A stretch of 25,654 bases of DNA from NCBI GenBank assembly GCA_937967705.1, contig CALCJG010000350.1, positions 1 through 25,654 of the forward strand. The letters run 5' to 3'. Origin of the DNA: an uncultured Spirochaetia bacterium (lineage in GTDB: Bacteria; Spirochaetota; UBA4802; JAGODF01). The position numbers and the translations under genes were made by a program. The stretch's first letter is position 1, and every line of letters begins with the position of its first letter. Positions 17,561 through 25,440 of this stretch are shown here, piece by piece. Below the pieces are notes generated by a model. That model saw only the letters and a program-made list of their open reading frames with translations, did not search any database and was not told the origin of the DNA.

Positions 17561-18011
17561 GATCTTCCATTATCTCCCTGTAAGACTTATTCGTTTCAGG
17601 ATCCCTGAGGTTCCCCTCGATCTCCAGGAGGTGTCTCATGACGAAGTCCCGGTTCTTAATCTCCGGATGCGGCAGAATGAGATCCCTTATGTTGAGAATC
17701 AGGTCCTCATAAAGAAGAAGGTCGATGTCAATGAGCCTCGGCCCCTTCGGGAAAATGCGCCTACGGCCCATCGAATCCTCAACATTCTGCATTAAATGTA
17801 ACAAATCGAGGGGTTCCAATCCAGTTTCTATCAGCACCACCTGATTAAGAAAAGGGGGCTGATCGAGATAATCCACCGGTTCCGTCTCCTCCACGGAGCT
17901 CGCCTTCAGAAGGGAAACCTCAACTGAGGCAACAATCTCCCCCAGTGCCCGATGCAGATTATCCTCCCGGTCGCCCAGGTTGGACCCCAGCCCCAGAAAG
18001 GCCCTCGGCAT
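17535..18011 (-). CDS. folK: 2-amino-4-hydroxy-6-hydroxymethyldihydropteridine pyrophosphokinase
   Basis: This 158-residue enzyme transfers pyrophosphate from ATP to the pterin in folate synthesis. The family signatures are FLGLGSNLGDREDNL at the N-terminus, PFLNQVVLIET, and the metal and substrate motif GPRLIDIDLLLY followed by LILPHPEIKNRDFVMRHLLEI. The length is normal at about 159. ATG 18011 is chosen because the FolK fold starts exactly there; an upstream in-frame ATG would only add unrelated residues that lie inside the previous gene. The stop of the DnaC-like gene is one base before this ATG, and no clear ribosome site is visible, so translation is likely coupled. Confidence 0.96.
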   Translation of the reverse strand: MPRAFLGLGSNLGDREDNLHRALGEIVASVEVSLLKASSVEETEPVDYLDQPPFLNQVVLIETGLEPLDLLHLMQNVEDSMGRRRIFPKGPRLIDIDLLLYEDLILNIRDLILPHPEIKNRDFVMRHLLEIEGNLRDPETNKSYREIMEDHGKNKEHQ

Positions 18012-18012
18012 T

Positions 18013-18831
18013 TTACAGTTTGTCCCGGTAATCCGGGCCCGAGATCTCGACGATTCGGCACATCTCCTTGATCCGTGAAAGAACACGGCCTTCCGAAATC
18101 TCCTTCAGGGTCTTGAAGGGATCACTGTTGGAGGTAAAGATCGTGAACTTCTCGGCCTCATAGCGGGCATCCACCAGGTTGTACAGAGTCTCCTGCTCCC
18201 AGGGTGTGTCCCTCTGCACGCCGAAATCATCCACCACCAGCACGTCCACTTCCGCAACCTCCTGCTCAATCCTCCCGGCGGTCCCGTAGCTCTCCGAGCC
18301 CTCGACGAAGGAGGCCCTCAGACGGTTGAGAAAACTCCGGGATATCTTAATGAACCGTCCCTCGACGGCATGCCGGGTGATGAGCTCCGTCAGTATAATG
18401 GATGCCAGGAGGGTTTTCCCCGAGCCGGGGTTACCCCAGAAAAAGAGCCCTTTCCTTACATTGGGAAAGCTGTTAATGATATCATAGGCTATGGATTTGG
18501 CGCCTTCCGTAAGTTTATTGCGGGACTCAAACTCGCTGATGAAACGCCACCGGTATTTAAGGTCCAGTCCTGCCCTTTCATAGATAATCTTGATGCGGTC
18601 GATCTTCATCCGTACCTTGCGGCAGGGACATTCCCTGATCCCGTTATCGTAATAGAAATAGGGGTCCTCCCCCCCGCATTTACAGTTTACCGTAACACAG
18701 CGCGGACAGGGGGTGAGGGGGTCTTCGCCCGTTTCCCTGTAATAGGGATTTCTGATGAAGCCGGCGTGATCGCAAAAGGGGCAGAATTCCTTTACCGTAT
18801 TCCGATTATCTTTTGATTTTTCGCTGTTCAT
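18013..18831 (-). CDS. DnaC/IstB-type AAA+ ATPase with Cys-rich N-terminus
   Basis: This is a 272-residue protein. The N-terminal ~85 residues hold about nine cysteines (CPFC, CPRC, CKCGG, CPCR), probably one or two zinc-binding modules. The ATPase part has Walker A GNPGSGKT (Lys139), Walker B VLVVDDFG, sensor 1 FTIFTSNS and an arginine finger region EGRVLSRIKEM. This matches DnaC/DnaI helicase-loader-like ATPases, so a role in replication is possible. No IS21 transposase is nearby, so IstB is unlikely. The start is uncertain. An open frame reaches a GTG at 18984, and ATGs lie at 18858 and 18831. I prefer 18831 because a TTGACA-17-GATAAA promoter lies within the longer version. It heads the operon with folK, panB, lon, comFB-like and an outer-membrane gene. 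Confidence 0.85.
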   Translation of the reverse strand: MNSEKSKDNRNTVKEFCPFCDHAGFIRNPYYRETGEDPLTPCPRCVTVNCKCGGEDPYFYYDNGIRECPCRKVRMKIDRIKIIYERAGLDLKYRWRFISEFESRNKLTEGAKSIAYDIINSFPNVRKGLFFWGNPGSGKTLLASIILTELITRHAVEGRFIKISRSFLNRLRASFVEGSESYGTAGRIEQEVAEVDVLVVDDFGVQRDTPWEQETLYNLVDARYEAEKFTIFTSNSDPFKTLKEISEGRVLSRIKEMCRIVEISGPDYRDKL

Positions 18832-18882
18832 ATCCTCTTTGGGTCCTGCATTTCTCATCCTTGCATGGAGAAACCGCCTCTG

Positions 18883-18911
18883 TTTATCTTCGATCTCCCT
18901 AATTGTGTCAA
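18883..18911 (-). promoter_or_regulatory. Candidate promoter of the dnaC-like/folK/panB/lon operon
   Basis: On the minus strand this reads a perfect TTGACA, a 17-base spacer and GATAAA. Transcription would start near 18876, about 45 bases before the ATG at 18831. If real, it rules out the longer GTG start at 18984. Confidence 0.45.
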
Positions 18912-19104
18912 CCAAATTAAGGACAGGGGCTAATCCCTGGTAACAATTATGCCCCGGATTCCCCGGAAGGGCTGGAAATTTCACCCCGAATCCGCTATAT
19001 TAATTCTTGTAAACGCAATAAAATTTTCAATATTTCCCTGTATTGTACCGATATTTTAAGGAGAATGCCATTCATAACAGAGTTAAAGAGAAGGGGTCAT
19101 TACT

Positions 19105-19965
19105 ATGAAAACAAGAAACAGGATCAATAACCTAGTGATACTGTTCTCATCTGCTTTTATCGCTATCACATTAATCTTAACCGGCTCAGTCTGGGGAGCG
19201 GACGATAAGAAACCCGAGGAGAAGAAAAAGGAGGCCGAAGAGATAACGGCCTGGAGGATCAAAGACTTCCAGCCCTACATCAAGGCCATGAAGGATTTGG
19301 ACAAACTGAACGCCAAATACGCCGATGAACGGCTTACACTGGCCAATGACGAGTACTCCAAGGGGATTGACATACTTGAGGACATGGAGAACGAGGTGCT
19401 CAAGATCAGGGAAGCCAACGCCAAGGGAAAACACCTTAACGAAAGATGGCACTGGCAGGAAGTGGACCGGAACAACCGGATTCTGCGGCAGATCACTATG
19501 AAGAAGCAGGAAGCCAAGATGAAATCCGTTTCCAACTTCACCCGGGCTATCAAATACATAGATGAGATAGAGGAGCTCAACAAAGCCTACATCACCCAGA
19601 ACGCCAAGTACAAAAACTTCAAGGTGCGACTCTACCAGGTATACGTATCCACACAGTACGATCTGACCAATTTTAAGCCCTGCATTCCGATCCTGGAGCG
19701 TTACATCAAGATTGACGAAACCACGAAAAACGACGTCTGGGCTTACAAATATCTCTCCAGCTGCTATGCCTACATGGAGAAAGTGGTTCAAAAATCCAAG
19801 GGAGCCAGCGAGGACGAGATGCTTCAGTACCGGCAGAAGAAGAACGAATATCTGCTGGTGTCCGTGAAGATCCAATTCGGCATAAAGTCCCCGGAATACA
19901 AGCACATGAAGGAAATTGTCGAGAAGAACGAGATGAAGACTCAGATGCTCAACGATTACCGCTGA
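19105..19965 (+). CDS. Exported alpha-helical protein, possibly FcpA-like
   Basis: This is a 286-residue protein with a clear signal peptide (hydrophobic stretch about 10-30, cleavage near VWGA|DD). A charged Lys/Glu linker follows, then long amphipathic helices up to the C-terminus. The section around residues 185-235 (PCIPILERYIKID... AYKYLSSCYAYME) resembles TPR-like helical pairs. There is no lipobox or membrane anchor, so it is probably periplasmic. The overall plan of a signal peptide plus helical TPR-like body reminds me of the Leptospira flagellar-coiling protein FcpA, but I cannot confirm homology by eye. A ribosome site AAGGGG lies 9 bases before the ATG. The gene is monocistronic: divergent from the folK-lon operon and closed by a strong terminator. 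Confidence 0.8.
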   Translation: MKTRNRINNLVILFSSAFIAITLILTGSVWGADDKKPEEKKKEAEEITAWRIKDFQPYIKAMKDLDKLNAKYADERLTLANDEYSKGIDILEDMENEVLKIREANAKGKHLNERWHWQEVDRNNRILRQITMKKQEAKMKSVSNFTRAIKYIDEIEELNKAYITQNAKYKNFKVRLYQVYVSTQYDLTNFKPCIPILERYIKIDETTKNDVWAYKYLSSCYAYMEKVVQKSKGASEDEMLQYRQKKNEYLLVSVKIQFGIKSPEYKHMKEIVEKNEMKTQMLNDYR

Positions 19966-19990
19966 TCACCCTCATTACTGTAGCCATCAG

Positions 19991-20029
19991 CAGGGCCCGT
20001 TGTGACAATCACACGGGCCCCTGTTTTTC
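19991..20029 (+). terminator. Rho-independent terminator
   Basis: A GC-rich stem (GGGCCCGT...ACGGGCCC, extended to about 14 bp with one bulge) with a short loop is followed by TGTTTTTC. It lies 26 bases after the helical exported protein gene. The reverse strand has no T-run, so it mainly serves the plus-strand gene. Confidence 0.85.
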
Positions 20030-21048
20030 TATTCTGTCTCGAATTCCCTTATCAGTCTATGCCTCTTCCCGTCGTAGAGGAAGATCAGCTTCAGCACACG
20101 GTTTGCCGCCGGGAGTATCTTCAGAGGATCGGGCTGATGAATGTTATTGACCCTTTCATACCGGTTTTTAGAGCGGTTCAACTCCCAGCGCTCCGCAAAG
20201 ATCAGATGATAGCCCTCCGTTTCGAGCCTGGTTTTAAAGACGACGGGAAGTCCGCTCAGGGCCGTTTTCGTCCTGCCCACCTCCTGCCCGTCAACGTATA
20301 TTTTATAGTAGAGGTATTTTTCAGCATCCTTGCGGGGATTCTCATCACTCGCCTCGATCAGCAGGTTATACTCCTCTCCGGGCAGAAATTTACGTTTTTC
20401 GGAATAGATGTAGACACTGCGAAAGCTGCGCAGGTCCACCACCTCCGTGTCCAGTTCGTCGGATATCAGTAATAAGCGCTGATCCAGAAACGCCTTGATC
20501 CGCGCATCCCCCTTCAGTCCCAGGGTCAGATAGTTTCCATTCCGGTTGAGAAACAGCTCATCCCCCCGCCGCTGCAGCAGACAGGGGACGTCATCATGAA
20601 GGGTAAAGTCCCGCACACCGTCGATACTGTCCCTCTTTCTGCTGTTACCGTCCAAACGATGAAGAAATCCCGACTGACCCGGAGTCGACGGGTTTATTAA
20701 AAGAAGATAGGCCACTCCTCCATACCCCTCAAGTCTGCGCACCCTGGTGAAATCACCGAGCCCTGAGAGATTCTGACGGTATGTCCCTCCCCTGGTCAGA
20801 TTTATTATTCCAAGCTGAAGGGGGGCATCCCCCTTTTCGCGGCGGCTCACATAGTATAGGAAGGGAGCCTTGTGATAAAGGGCCTCGACTCGGCCCTCTA
20901 CGGAAACCTTCTGAGTTCGACCGGACGGCAGCCAGTGTATAATCTGCCCCTCTGAGAGGAAAAAATGTTCCTCCCCGCCGATCTCGGCGGCTAAATCGAT
21001 CGGAAGCAGGAAGAGGAGAATCGCCCCCGCACGGCAGAATCGCATCAT
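20029..21048 (-). CDS. Exported protein of unknown function
   Basis: This is a 339-residue protein with an N-terminal signal peptide (hydrophobic AILLFLLPIDLAA, cleavage near residue 21). The first two thirds consist of short beta-rich segments reminiscent of repeated propeller blades (for example LSEGQIIHWLPSGR, LGIINLTRGGTYRQ), though no repeat is clear. The last third (about 215-339) looks like an Ig-like or carbohydrate-binding beta sandwich with YYKIYVDGQEVGRTKTALSG (quoted in part). No family recognised. A good ribosome site, GGGAGG, sits 9 bases before the ATG. It follows the PanP-like gene by 58 bases and could be on the same transcript, although no functional link is evident. Confidence 0.75.
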   Translation of the reverse strand: MMRFCRAGAILLFLLPIDLAAEIGGEEHFFLSEGQIIHWLPSGRTQKVSVEGRVEALYHKAPFLYYVSRREKGDAPLQLGIINLTRGGTYRQNLSGLGDFTRVRRLEGYGGVAYLLLINPSTPGQSGFLHRLDGNSRKRDSIDGVRDFTLHDDVPCLLQRRGDELFLNRNGNYLTLGLKGDARIKAFLDQRLLLISDELDTEVVDLRSFRSVYIYSEKRKFLPGEEYNLLIEASDENPRKDAEKYLYYKIYVDGQEVGRTKTALSGLPVVFKTRLETEGYHLIFAERWELNRSKNRYERVNNIHQPDPLKILPAANRVLKLIFLYDGKRHRLIREFETE

Positions 21049-21106
21049 TCGATATTGCCTCCCTCAATCAGATTAGTAATGGCAGGGGCCAAGGGGTTAC
21101 AGCCTT

Positions 21107-22803
21107 CTAGAGGCTGTCCAGCTTCCCTGCAAACTGGGACCTGTAGATCTTGGTCCCCAGCCTGTCCTGCTCCTCCACGATCTCCCGCAGTATGGCGGGT
21201 GTGGTCAGGGGATTAACGGTAATGGATCTCAGGACCACGAGCTTTTGCGGTTTGTACTGTGTGGATTCCAGCATGGTCCGGGAGACAAAACTGTTATCCT
21301 CCTGCCGTATGGCCCTGTGAAGCTCCACATTGAGCTGATTGAGTACATGGTTGATCCTCTTGATCCTGTTGCGGCTCTCTCCAGTGGGATCCTGATGGTC
21401 CTCGACGCGGCGCATGAGGATCTCCAGGCGTTCCTGTATCTTCTGGGGCACGTAACGGTAATTGAAGATGAACAGTTCCGGGAGATTCATGGGCTCGAAG
21501 TTGCAGTGTCCCTCGATGAGTCCCCGGAGAATGGAGGTCAGCTCGAAGGCATGCTCGAAGAGAAGACGAAATCCCTCCGAGCCGAAGAGCTTGAAGGTTA
21601 CCCAGGGTTTGAGACAGGAGAAGGGCCGGGACCCCTCCACCGTGAAACGCCCCTGGTCCACGGAGTCGGGACGAATCACATAATTGGACGTGTGGCGCAG
21701 GAAATTCAGATCTGTTTCCCTCCGGAAGAGTATCATCCCCATGGAGAGCGGAGAGTAGAGCAGCTTGTGGGCGTCAAAGGTAACGGAATCGGCCATTTCT
21801 ATGCCCTTGAACATATGGCGGTACTGGTTGACCAGGAGAACGGACCCGCCCCAGGCAGCGTCCACGTGGAAGAAGGTATCGTGGTCATCAGCAATTTCCC
21901 GCATCTCCCAGAGATGATCTATGTTGCCTGTCTCCGTCGTCCCAGCGATACCGATCAGGGAAATGATCTTCACCTTTTCGGTGCTGTTACGGTTGTGTTC
22001 GGCAATTTCGGCACAGGCCTTGGCCAGGGCATGGAGATTGATACGGTTGTAGGAATCAACCGGGATTTTAATGACATTGTCCTCCCCCAACCCGATGATA
22101 CGGGATATCTTCTCAATGGAATAATGCCCCCGCTGGGAGACCAGGATGACGGCCTTTTTACATCCGTAATGGCGGTAGGCCTCATAGACCCCGGCCTTGC
22201 GGATGCCGGGAAATCTCCCCTCCGGAGGGAAGGCCCGGTTGCGCGCCACCAGCATGGCCGTCAGATTGGCGATGGTGCCGTCCAGGGTGATATTTCCCAG
22301 GGCTACGGAGGGATTCTGAATGTTCTTTTTATAAAACCTTGGAGACCGGTTGTATATAAGGCGATGGATCCAGGAGATCAACTCCCGTTCCACGAAGGTG
22401 GAGGACTTGGCGGTTTCGATCTTCACCTGGTTCTGATTAAGGGCGGCGATGATCATCTCCAGGAGAATCATGAAGTAGGGGATGGCGCTGGTCATATGAC
22501 CGATGTAGTAGGGGTTTCCCACCTTTACAGAGTGCGCGATGATGTTGTTCTTGATCTCCTTGATCACATCCGTCCAGAGATGGGGATGTACCGGGATGCT
22601 GATGTCGGAAAACAGCTTGGCCAGCTCCGGCAGGGATATCTCGCTGTGAATCCCCCCCTTTTCCTTGAAAAATTGTGTATCAGATCGAGAAGCTCATGCC
22701 CGAATTCGAGAAACTTATCGGGAGAATCGGGCATGATGAACAGCTTTTTCAACTGTTCCACCGACGGGACGACCCTGCCCTCTTTTTTATCTAAATTTTT
22801 CAT
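21107..22803 (-). pseudogene. panP: PanP-like PLP-dependent aspartate 1-decarboxylase, split by a one-base frameshift
   Basis: The bulk (21107-22567 frame, 486 residues) is a group II PLP decarboxylase closely matching the PanP type: VGNPYYIGHMTSAIPYF, NQNQVKIETAKSSTFVERE, the GTIANLTAMLVARNRA phosphate-binding segment, SQRGHYSIEKISRIIGLG, VDAAWGGS and the PLP-lysine motif DAHKLLYSP. PanP makes beta-alanine from aspartate for pantothenate synthesis. The N-terminal ~45 residues (MKNLDKKEGRVVPS...) lie in another frame from ATG 22803. The frames join at the T5 run at 22668-22672 (A5 on the plus strand): one extra T gives HNFFKEKGGIHSEISL and a 565-residue protein. This may be a real mutation, a sequencing error or slippage. 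If it is an error, this is an intact gene. A downstream start within the second frame is unlikely to give a functional enzyme. Confidence 0.75.
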
Positions 22804-22868
22804 CGCCGACTCACATATCCATGTTGAAACAACCCAAGACAAACCTCCCGAAGGCGGTTGTGGAATAT

Positions 22869-22897
22869 ACTACAGTATTAATATACAATTTTGTCAA
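22869..22897 (-). promoter_or_regulatory. Candidate promoter of the panP-like gene
   Basis: On the minus strand this reads a perfect TTGACA, a 17-base spacer and TGTAGT. It lies about 65 bases upstream of the ATG at 22803 in an AT-rich intergenic stretch between divergent genes. Confidence 0.45.
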
Positions 22898-23016
22898 TGA
22901 AAACAGCCCTCTCCCCTTCTTTATACGGCTTCGAATTTTTTTCCTAATACAAAATCAACATCCGAACGATAATAGTACCATAAGGACTATACTACCGGTT
23001 TTACTGCGAGGACAAG

Positions 23017-23337
23017 ATGGAAATGATTGATGAAAAAACCTGGATCTTCCCCAAAAACATTGAATTCCACGTGGTCCCTCAATACCTTAAAACCATTGAA
23101 AAGTCGACCACGCAGGATATGCTCGTCTTCGATCTCAACAATACGGAAAACATTCACTCTTCCTTTATCGGGTTTCTCATATATGTAAAGAAAAAACTGG
23201 AAATCCACGGAGGGCAGCTGGTTTTAAAGGTATCCCCATCCCTGCAAAAGACTTTTGACATGCTTCACATCAACAGCTATTTTTCCAGCCATATGTCTGA
23301 CTATCAGGAGATCCCCGGGACCAGGACAGTCCACTAA
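23017..23337 (+). CDS. STAS-domain protein (anti-sigma factor antagonist type)
   Basis: This is a 106-residue single-domain protein. It has the STAS order: strand TWIFPKNI, a helix, strand DMLVFDLNNTENI, then HSSFIGFLIYVKKKLEIHGG and VLKVSPSLQKTFDMLHINSYF, which is the usual final helix and strand. In SpoIIAA/RsbV proteins the equivalent site is DSSGLG, with the first or second serine phosphorylated. Here Ser48 and Ser49 remain but Asp is His47 and Gly is Phe50. It probably binds a partner kinase or phosphatase in a signalling switch. No partner kinase is visible nearby. GAGG lies 7 bases before the ATG. It is divergent from the panP-like gene. Confidence 0.8.
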   Translation: MEMIDEKTWIFPKNIEFHVVPQYLKTIEKSTTQDMLVFDLNNTENIHSSFIGFLIYVKKKLEIHGGQLVLKVSPSLQKTFDMLHINSYFSSHMSDYQEIPGTRTVH

Positions 23338-23443
23338 GGGTTTCACCCGGCACCGGGATGTCAACCCCCTTTATCGGTCAGTTTCATCAGAATCCTGTTC
23401 CGTCCCCATACCCTGAAGGGAAGGATACAGTAATAAAAAAATG

Positions 23444-23472
23444 TTGACAGGCTGTTTAAAGTTTTATTTGAT
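23444..23472 (+). promoter_or_regulatory. Candidate promoter of the ArsR-type repressor gene
   Basis: TTGACA, a 17-base spacer and TTTGAT lie about 40 bases before the start codon at 23510. The -10 element overlaps the palindromic operator at 23465-23481. Confidence 0.5.
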
Positions 23473-23481
23473 ATTCAAATA
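23465..23481. promoter_or_regulatory. Palindromic operator of the ArsR-type repressor
   Basis: TATTTGATATTCAAATA is a perfect 7-bp inverted repeat around a 3-base spacer. TTGA/TCAA half-sites in AT-rich flanks are typical for ArsR/SmtB-family repressors. It overlaps the -10 element of the gene's own promoter, so negative autoregulation is likely. Confidence 0.65.
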
Positions 23482-23509
23482 CTTAAACTTCTCCGATAAG
23501 GGTACTCCC

Positions 23510-23806
23510 ATGATGCTATTATCCGATGATCAGGTCAACTATACCAGCGAACTTCTGAAATCCATCGCTCACCCTATTCGGCTGAAGATCCTCTGCTTTC
23601 TTATGGATGGAGAAAAAAACGTCGGTGAGATCGAGAAGGAGTTCCAATCTACCATATCCAACATATCCCAGCATCTGACGGTTCTGAGAAAATCCAATAT
23701 CATAGACCGGCGCAAGGAAGCCAATTTCATGTTTTACAGCATCAAGGACATGAATATTCTGACCCTGATCAAGACGCTCAAGGAACTCTTCTGCTCCGAG
23801 TGCTGA
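23510..23806 (+). CDS. ArsR-family repressor, BigR/SqrR-like (putative persulfide sensor)
   Basis: This is a 98-residue winged-helix repressor with SIAHPIRLKILCFLMDGEKN, the recognition helix STISNISQHLTVLRKSNII and the wing RRKEANFMFYSI. It lacks the ELCVCDL metal site of ArsR/SmtB. Instead it has Cys29 in ILC and Cys95/Cys98 in a terminal FCSEC. One Cys in this helix and another near the C-terminus is the arrangement used by the sulfide-responsive BigR/SqrR/YgaV repressors, so it may sense persulfides or oxidative thiol change. The start at 23510 is chosen because AAGGG lies 8 bases upstream, and because an upstream ATG at 23441 would place the promoter and operator inside the gene. An Omp85-like gene follows after 28 bases and is likely in the same transcript. 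Confidence 0.8.
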   Translation: MMLLSDDQVNYTSELLKSIAHPIRLKILCFLMDGEKNVGEIEKEFQSTISNISQHLTVLRKSNIIDRRKEANFMFYSIKDMNILTLIKTLKELFCSEC

Positions 23807-23834
23807 CACATCTCTGCACCCGTTGAACCTGAAA

Positions 23835-25436
23835 ATGCTGAAGCGATCCATCGTCACCATTCTGATCTTCCTTCCAGTCCTCATCGGCACATCCGCCTTC
23901 TCCCTGCCGCGGTATAAAACCGTGGAGATATCGGGATTGAAGATTTTCTCCGAAAGATTCCTTGCCGATCAGCTCCTGCTCAAACGGATCCGCGCGGGTA
24001 AGCGACGCTACTTCCGGTCTGTGGCAAAGGACATCAACGCCTTCTACCATCGAAGAGGCTATCTCCTGGCCAACACACAGCTGGTTGAGGAGACCGATAC
24101 GACCCTGAAAGTCTTCGTCGATGAGGGACATATCAGCAAGATCATCTTTTACAATCTCAACTCCATAGACACCCTTAAAATCCGCTACGAGTTCAAACTG
24201 AGGAAAAAGATTTACAATAAATACGCCGTGGAGCGGGAGACTATTCGCCTGAAGAAAAAGTACGAGTTTATCCAGATGTATCCCACTCTCAAACTCGTCA
24301 AATCCTATGACAGCAGTCTGCTGCAACTGGACCGAAAGTTAGACCTTCCTCTCCTGGGGAAGACCGGCCTGCCCTTCTTCAGCCCCTATAAAAACGAGTA
24401 CAATCTTGAGATCTTCATTGTGAAACCCTCCCTGGAGAGGTCGGGGGGGCTGACCTACGGCATCAAAACCAGCTATTCCAAGGGATTTATGCCCTACATA
24501 CAGTATTTCTATCCCAACTTCCTTCTGGAGAACGATTTATGGGAAAACCGGATTTCCGTGGGCATTTTTTACGGCTTCGACCTTCAGTACAAAAACCCGC
24601 CCCACTGGACTTATATGGAATACGAGACTAATTACCACTTCCCGCCCACACTGAAGGAATACTTCACCCCCAAGGTGAACGGTCTTGTCTACCGCTCCTG
24701 GTCTTCCCGGGCGGACATCGGCCTCCTGCAGTACGAGTACCTCAAACTGAGAGGAGCCCTCTACCCAGGCTTGACCATACTTCAGAAACTGAAGATCCAT
24801 GCCGGTTACGGCGGGGAGAAGGTATACATATACAACAGCAAGATAGACACCGAGGCTCCGTATCAGGTGGACATCAAGGAACATATTGAGTATTGGAACT
24901 TCATCGAGGGTATCATCCGCTTCGATTTTTTCCCCTGGACCCTCAAGAGGAACATCGAGCGTCATTTTGAGCTGATCTACGATTATTACATGAACGACAC
25001 CACCTTCCATAAGCTGAAGTTCAACGGCCTCTTTCAATTTGAATTCAAGAACTTCGACATCTACTCCCTTGAGATGGAATATGAGAAGATATGGCACAGA
25101 CCCCCCTTCTACTATGACATACCCGTGGAGGATTCCGCCTTCAAGGGTCTCGGCGGAAAGAGCTATCACACCTTCAACACAATACGCCTGTCCAATGAAT
25201 ACAAGATATCCCTATACCGGGACTGGATACTCGGGGGTATTTTTCTGGATTATACATGGTTTGAGGGATCGGGATACGATCTGACCGGCAATCAGCATGC
25301 CATCGTATCAGGGCCGGCGGGTCATTTCATCTTTCTGGATCAGTTCGAGATGGACATCTTCTTCGGAAAAGATTATCTCTTTTCCACAGGGGATTCCCAA
25401 TACAATTTGAAGTTCAACGCCCGCAAGAAATGGTAG
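23835..25436 (+). CDS. Omp85-like outer-membrane protein with two POTRA domains
   Basis: This is a 533-residue protein with an N-terminal signal peptide (KRSIVTILIFLPVLIGTSAFS). Two POTRA-like domains follow (about 25-95 and 96-200): YKTVEISGLKIFSERFLADQ, FYHRRGYLLANTQLVEE, LKVFVDEGHISKIIFYN. The remainder is rich in aromatic amphipathic strands of a barrel and ends in Trp, the usual C-terminal aromatic for outer-membrane insertion. It is shorter than BamA, which has five POTRA domains, and likely belongs to a TamA-like or uncharacterised Omp85 subgroup. The start is uncertain: TTG 23823 or ATG 23835, neither with a ribosome site, which suggests coupling to the repressor gene 28 bases upstream. 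Codon use looks like its neighbours. The stop lies 4 bases from the convergent WYL gene. Confidence 0.8.
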   Translation: MLKRSIVTILIFLPVLIGTSAFSLPRYKTVEISGLKIFSERFLADQLLLKRIRAGKRRYFRSVAKDINAFYHRRGYLLANTQLVEETDTTLKVFVDEGHISKIIFYNLNSIDTLKIRYEFKLRKKIYNKYAVERETIRLKKKYEFIQMYPTLKLVKSYDSSLLQLDRKLDLPLLGKTGLPFFSPYKNEYNLEIFIVKPSLERSGGLTYGIKTSYSKGFMPYIQYFYPNFLLENDLWENRISVGIFYGFDLQYKNPPHWTYMEYETNYHFPPTLKEYFTPKVNGLVYRSWSSRADIGLLQYEYLKLRGALYPGLTILQKLKIHAGYGGEKVYIYNSKIDTEAPYQVDIKEHIEYWNFIEGIIRFDFFPWTLKRNIERHFELIYDYYMNDTTFHKLKFNGLFQFEFKNFDIYSLEMEYEKIWHRPPFYYDIPVEDSAFKGLGGKSYHTFNTIRLSNEYKISLYRDWILGGIFLDYTWFEGSGYDLTGNQHAIVSGPAGHFIFLDQFEMDIFFGKDYLFSTGDSQYNLKFNARKKW

Positions 25437-25440
25437 AGGG

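Noticed and set aside
18013..18831. IstB transposition helper of an IS21 element
   Set aside because: No transposase or terminal repeats are nearby, the N-terminus is Cys-rich, and it sits in a housekeeping operon.
19007..19054. Sigma-28 (flagellar) promoter upstream of the exported helical protein
   Set aside because: The -10-like CCGATA is present, but the good -35-like TAAAATTT is 20 bases away instead of about 11, and the correctly spaced site matches poorly, so I do not list it as a feature.
22652..22672. Programmed ribosomal frameshift in the panP-like gene
   Set aside because: The runs are homopolymers but not a standard slippery heptamer with a downstream structure I can see. A sequencing error or mutation is simpler; kept only as an option in the finding.
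21245..22900. 550-codon open frame on the plus strand opposite the panP-like gene
   Set aside because: It is opposite a clear PLP decarboxylase and has no recognisable domain.
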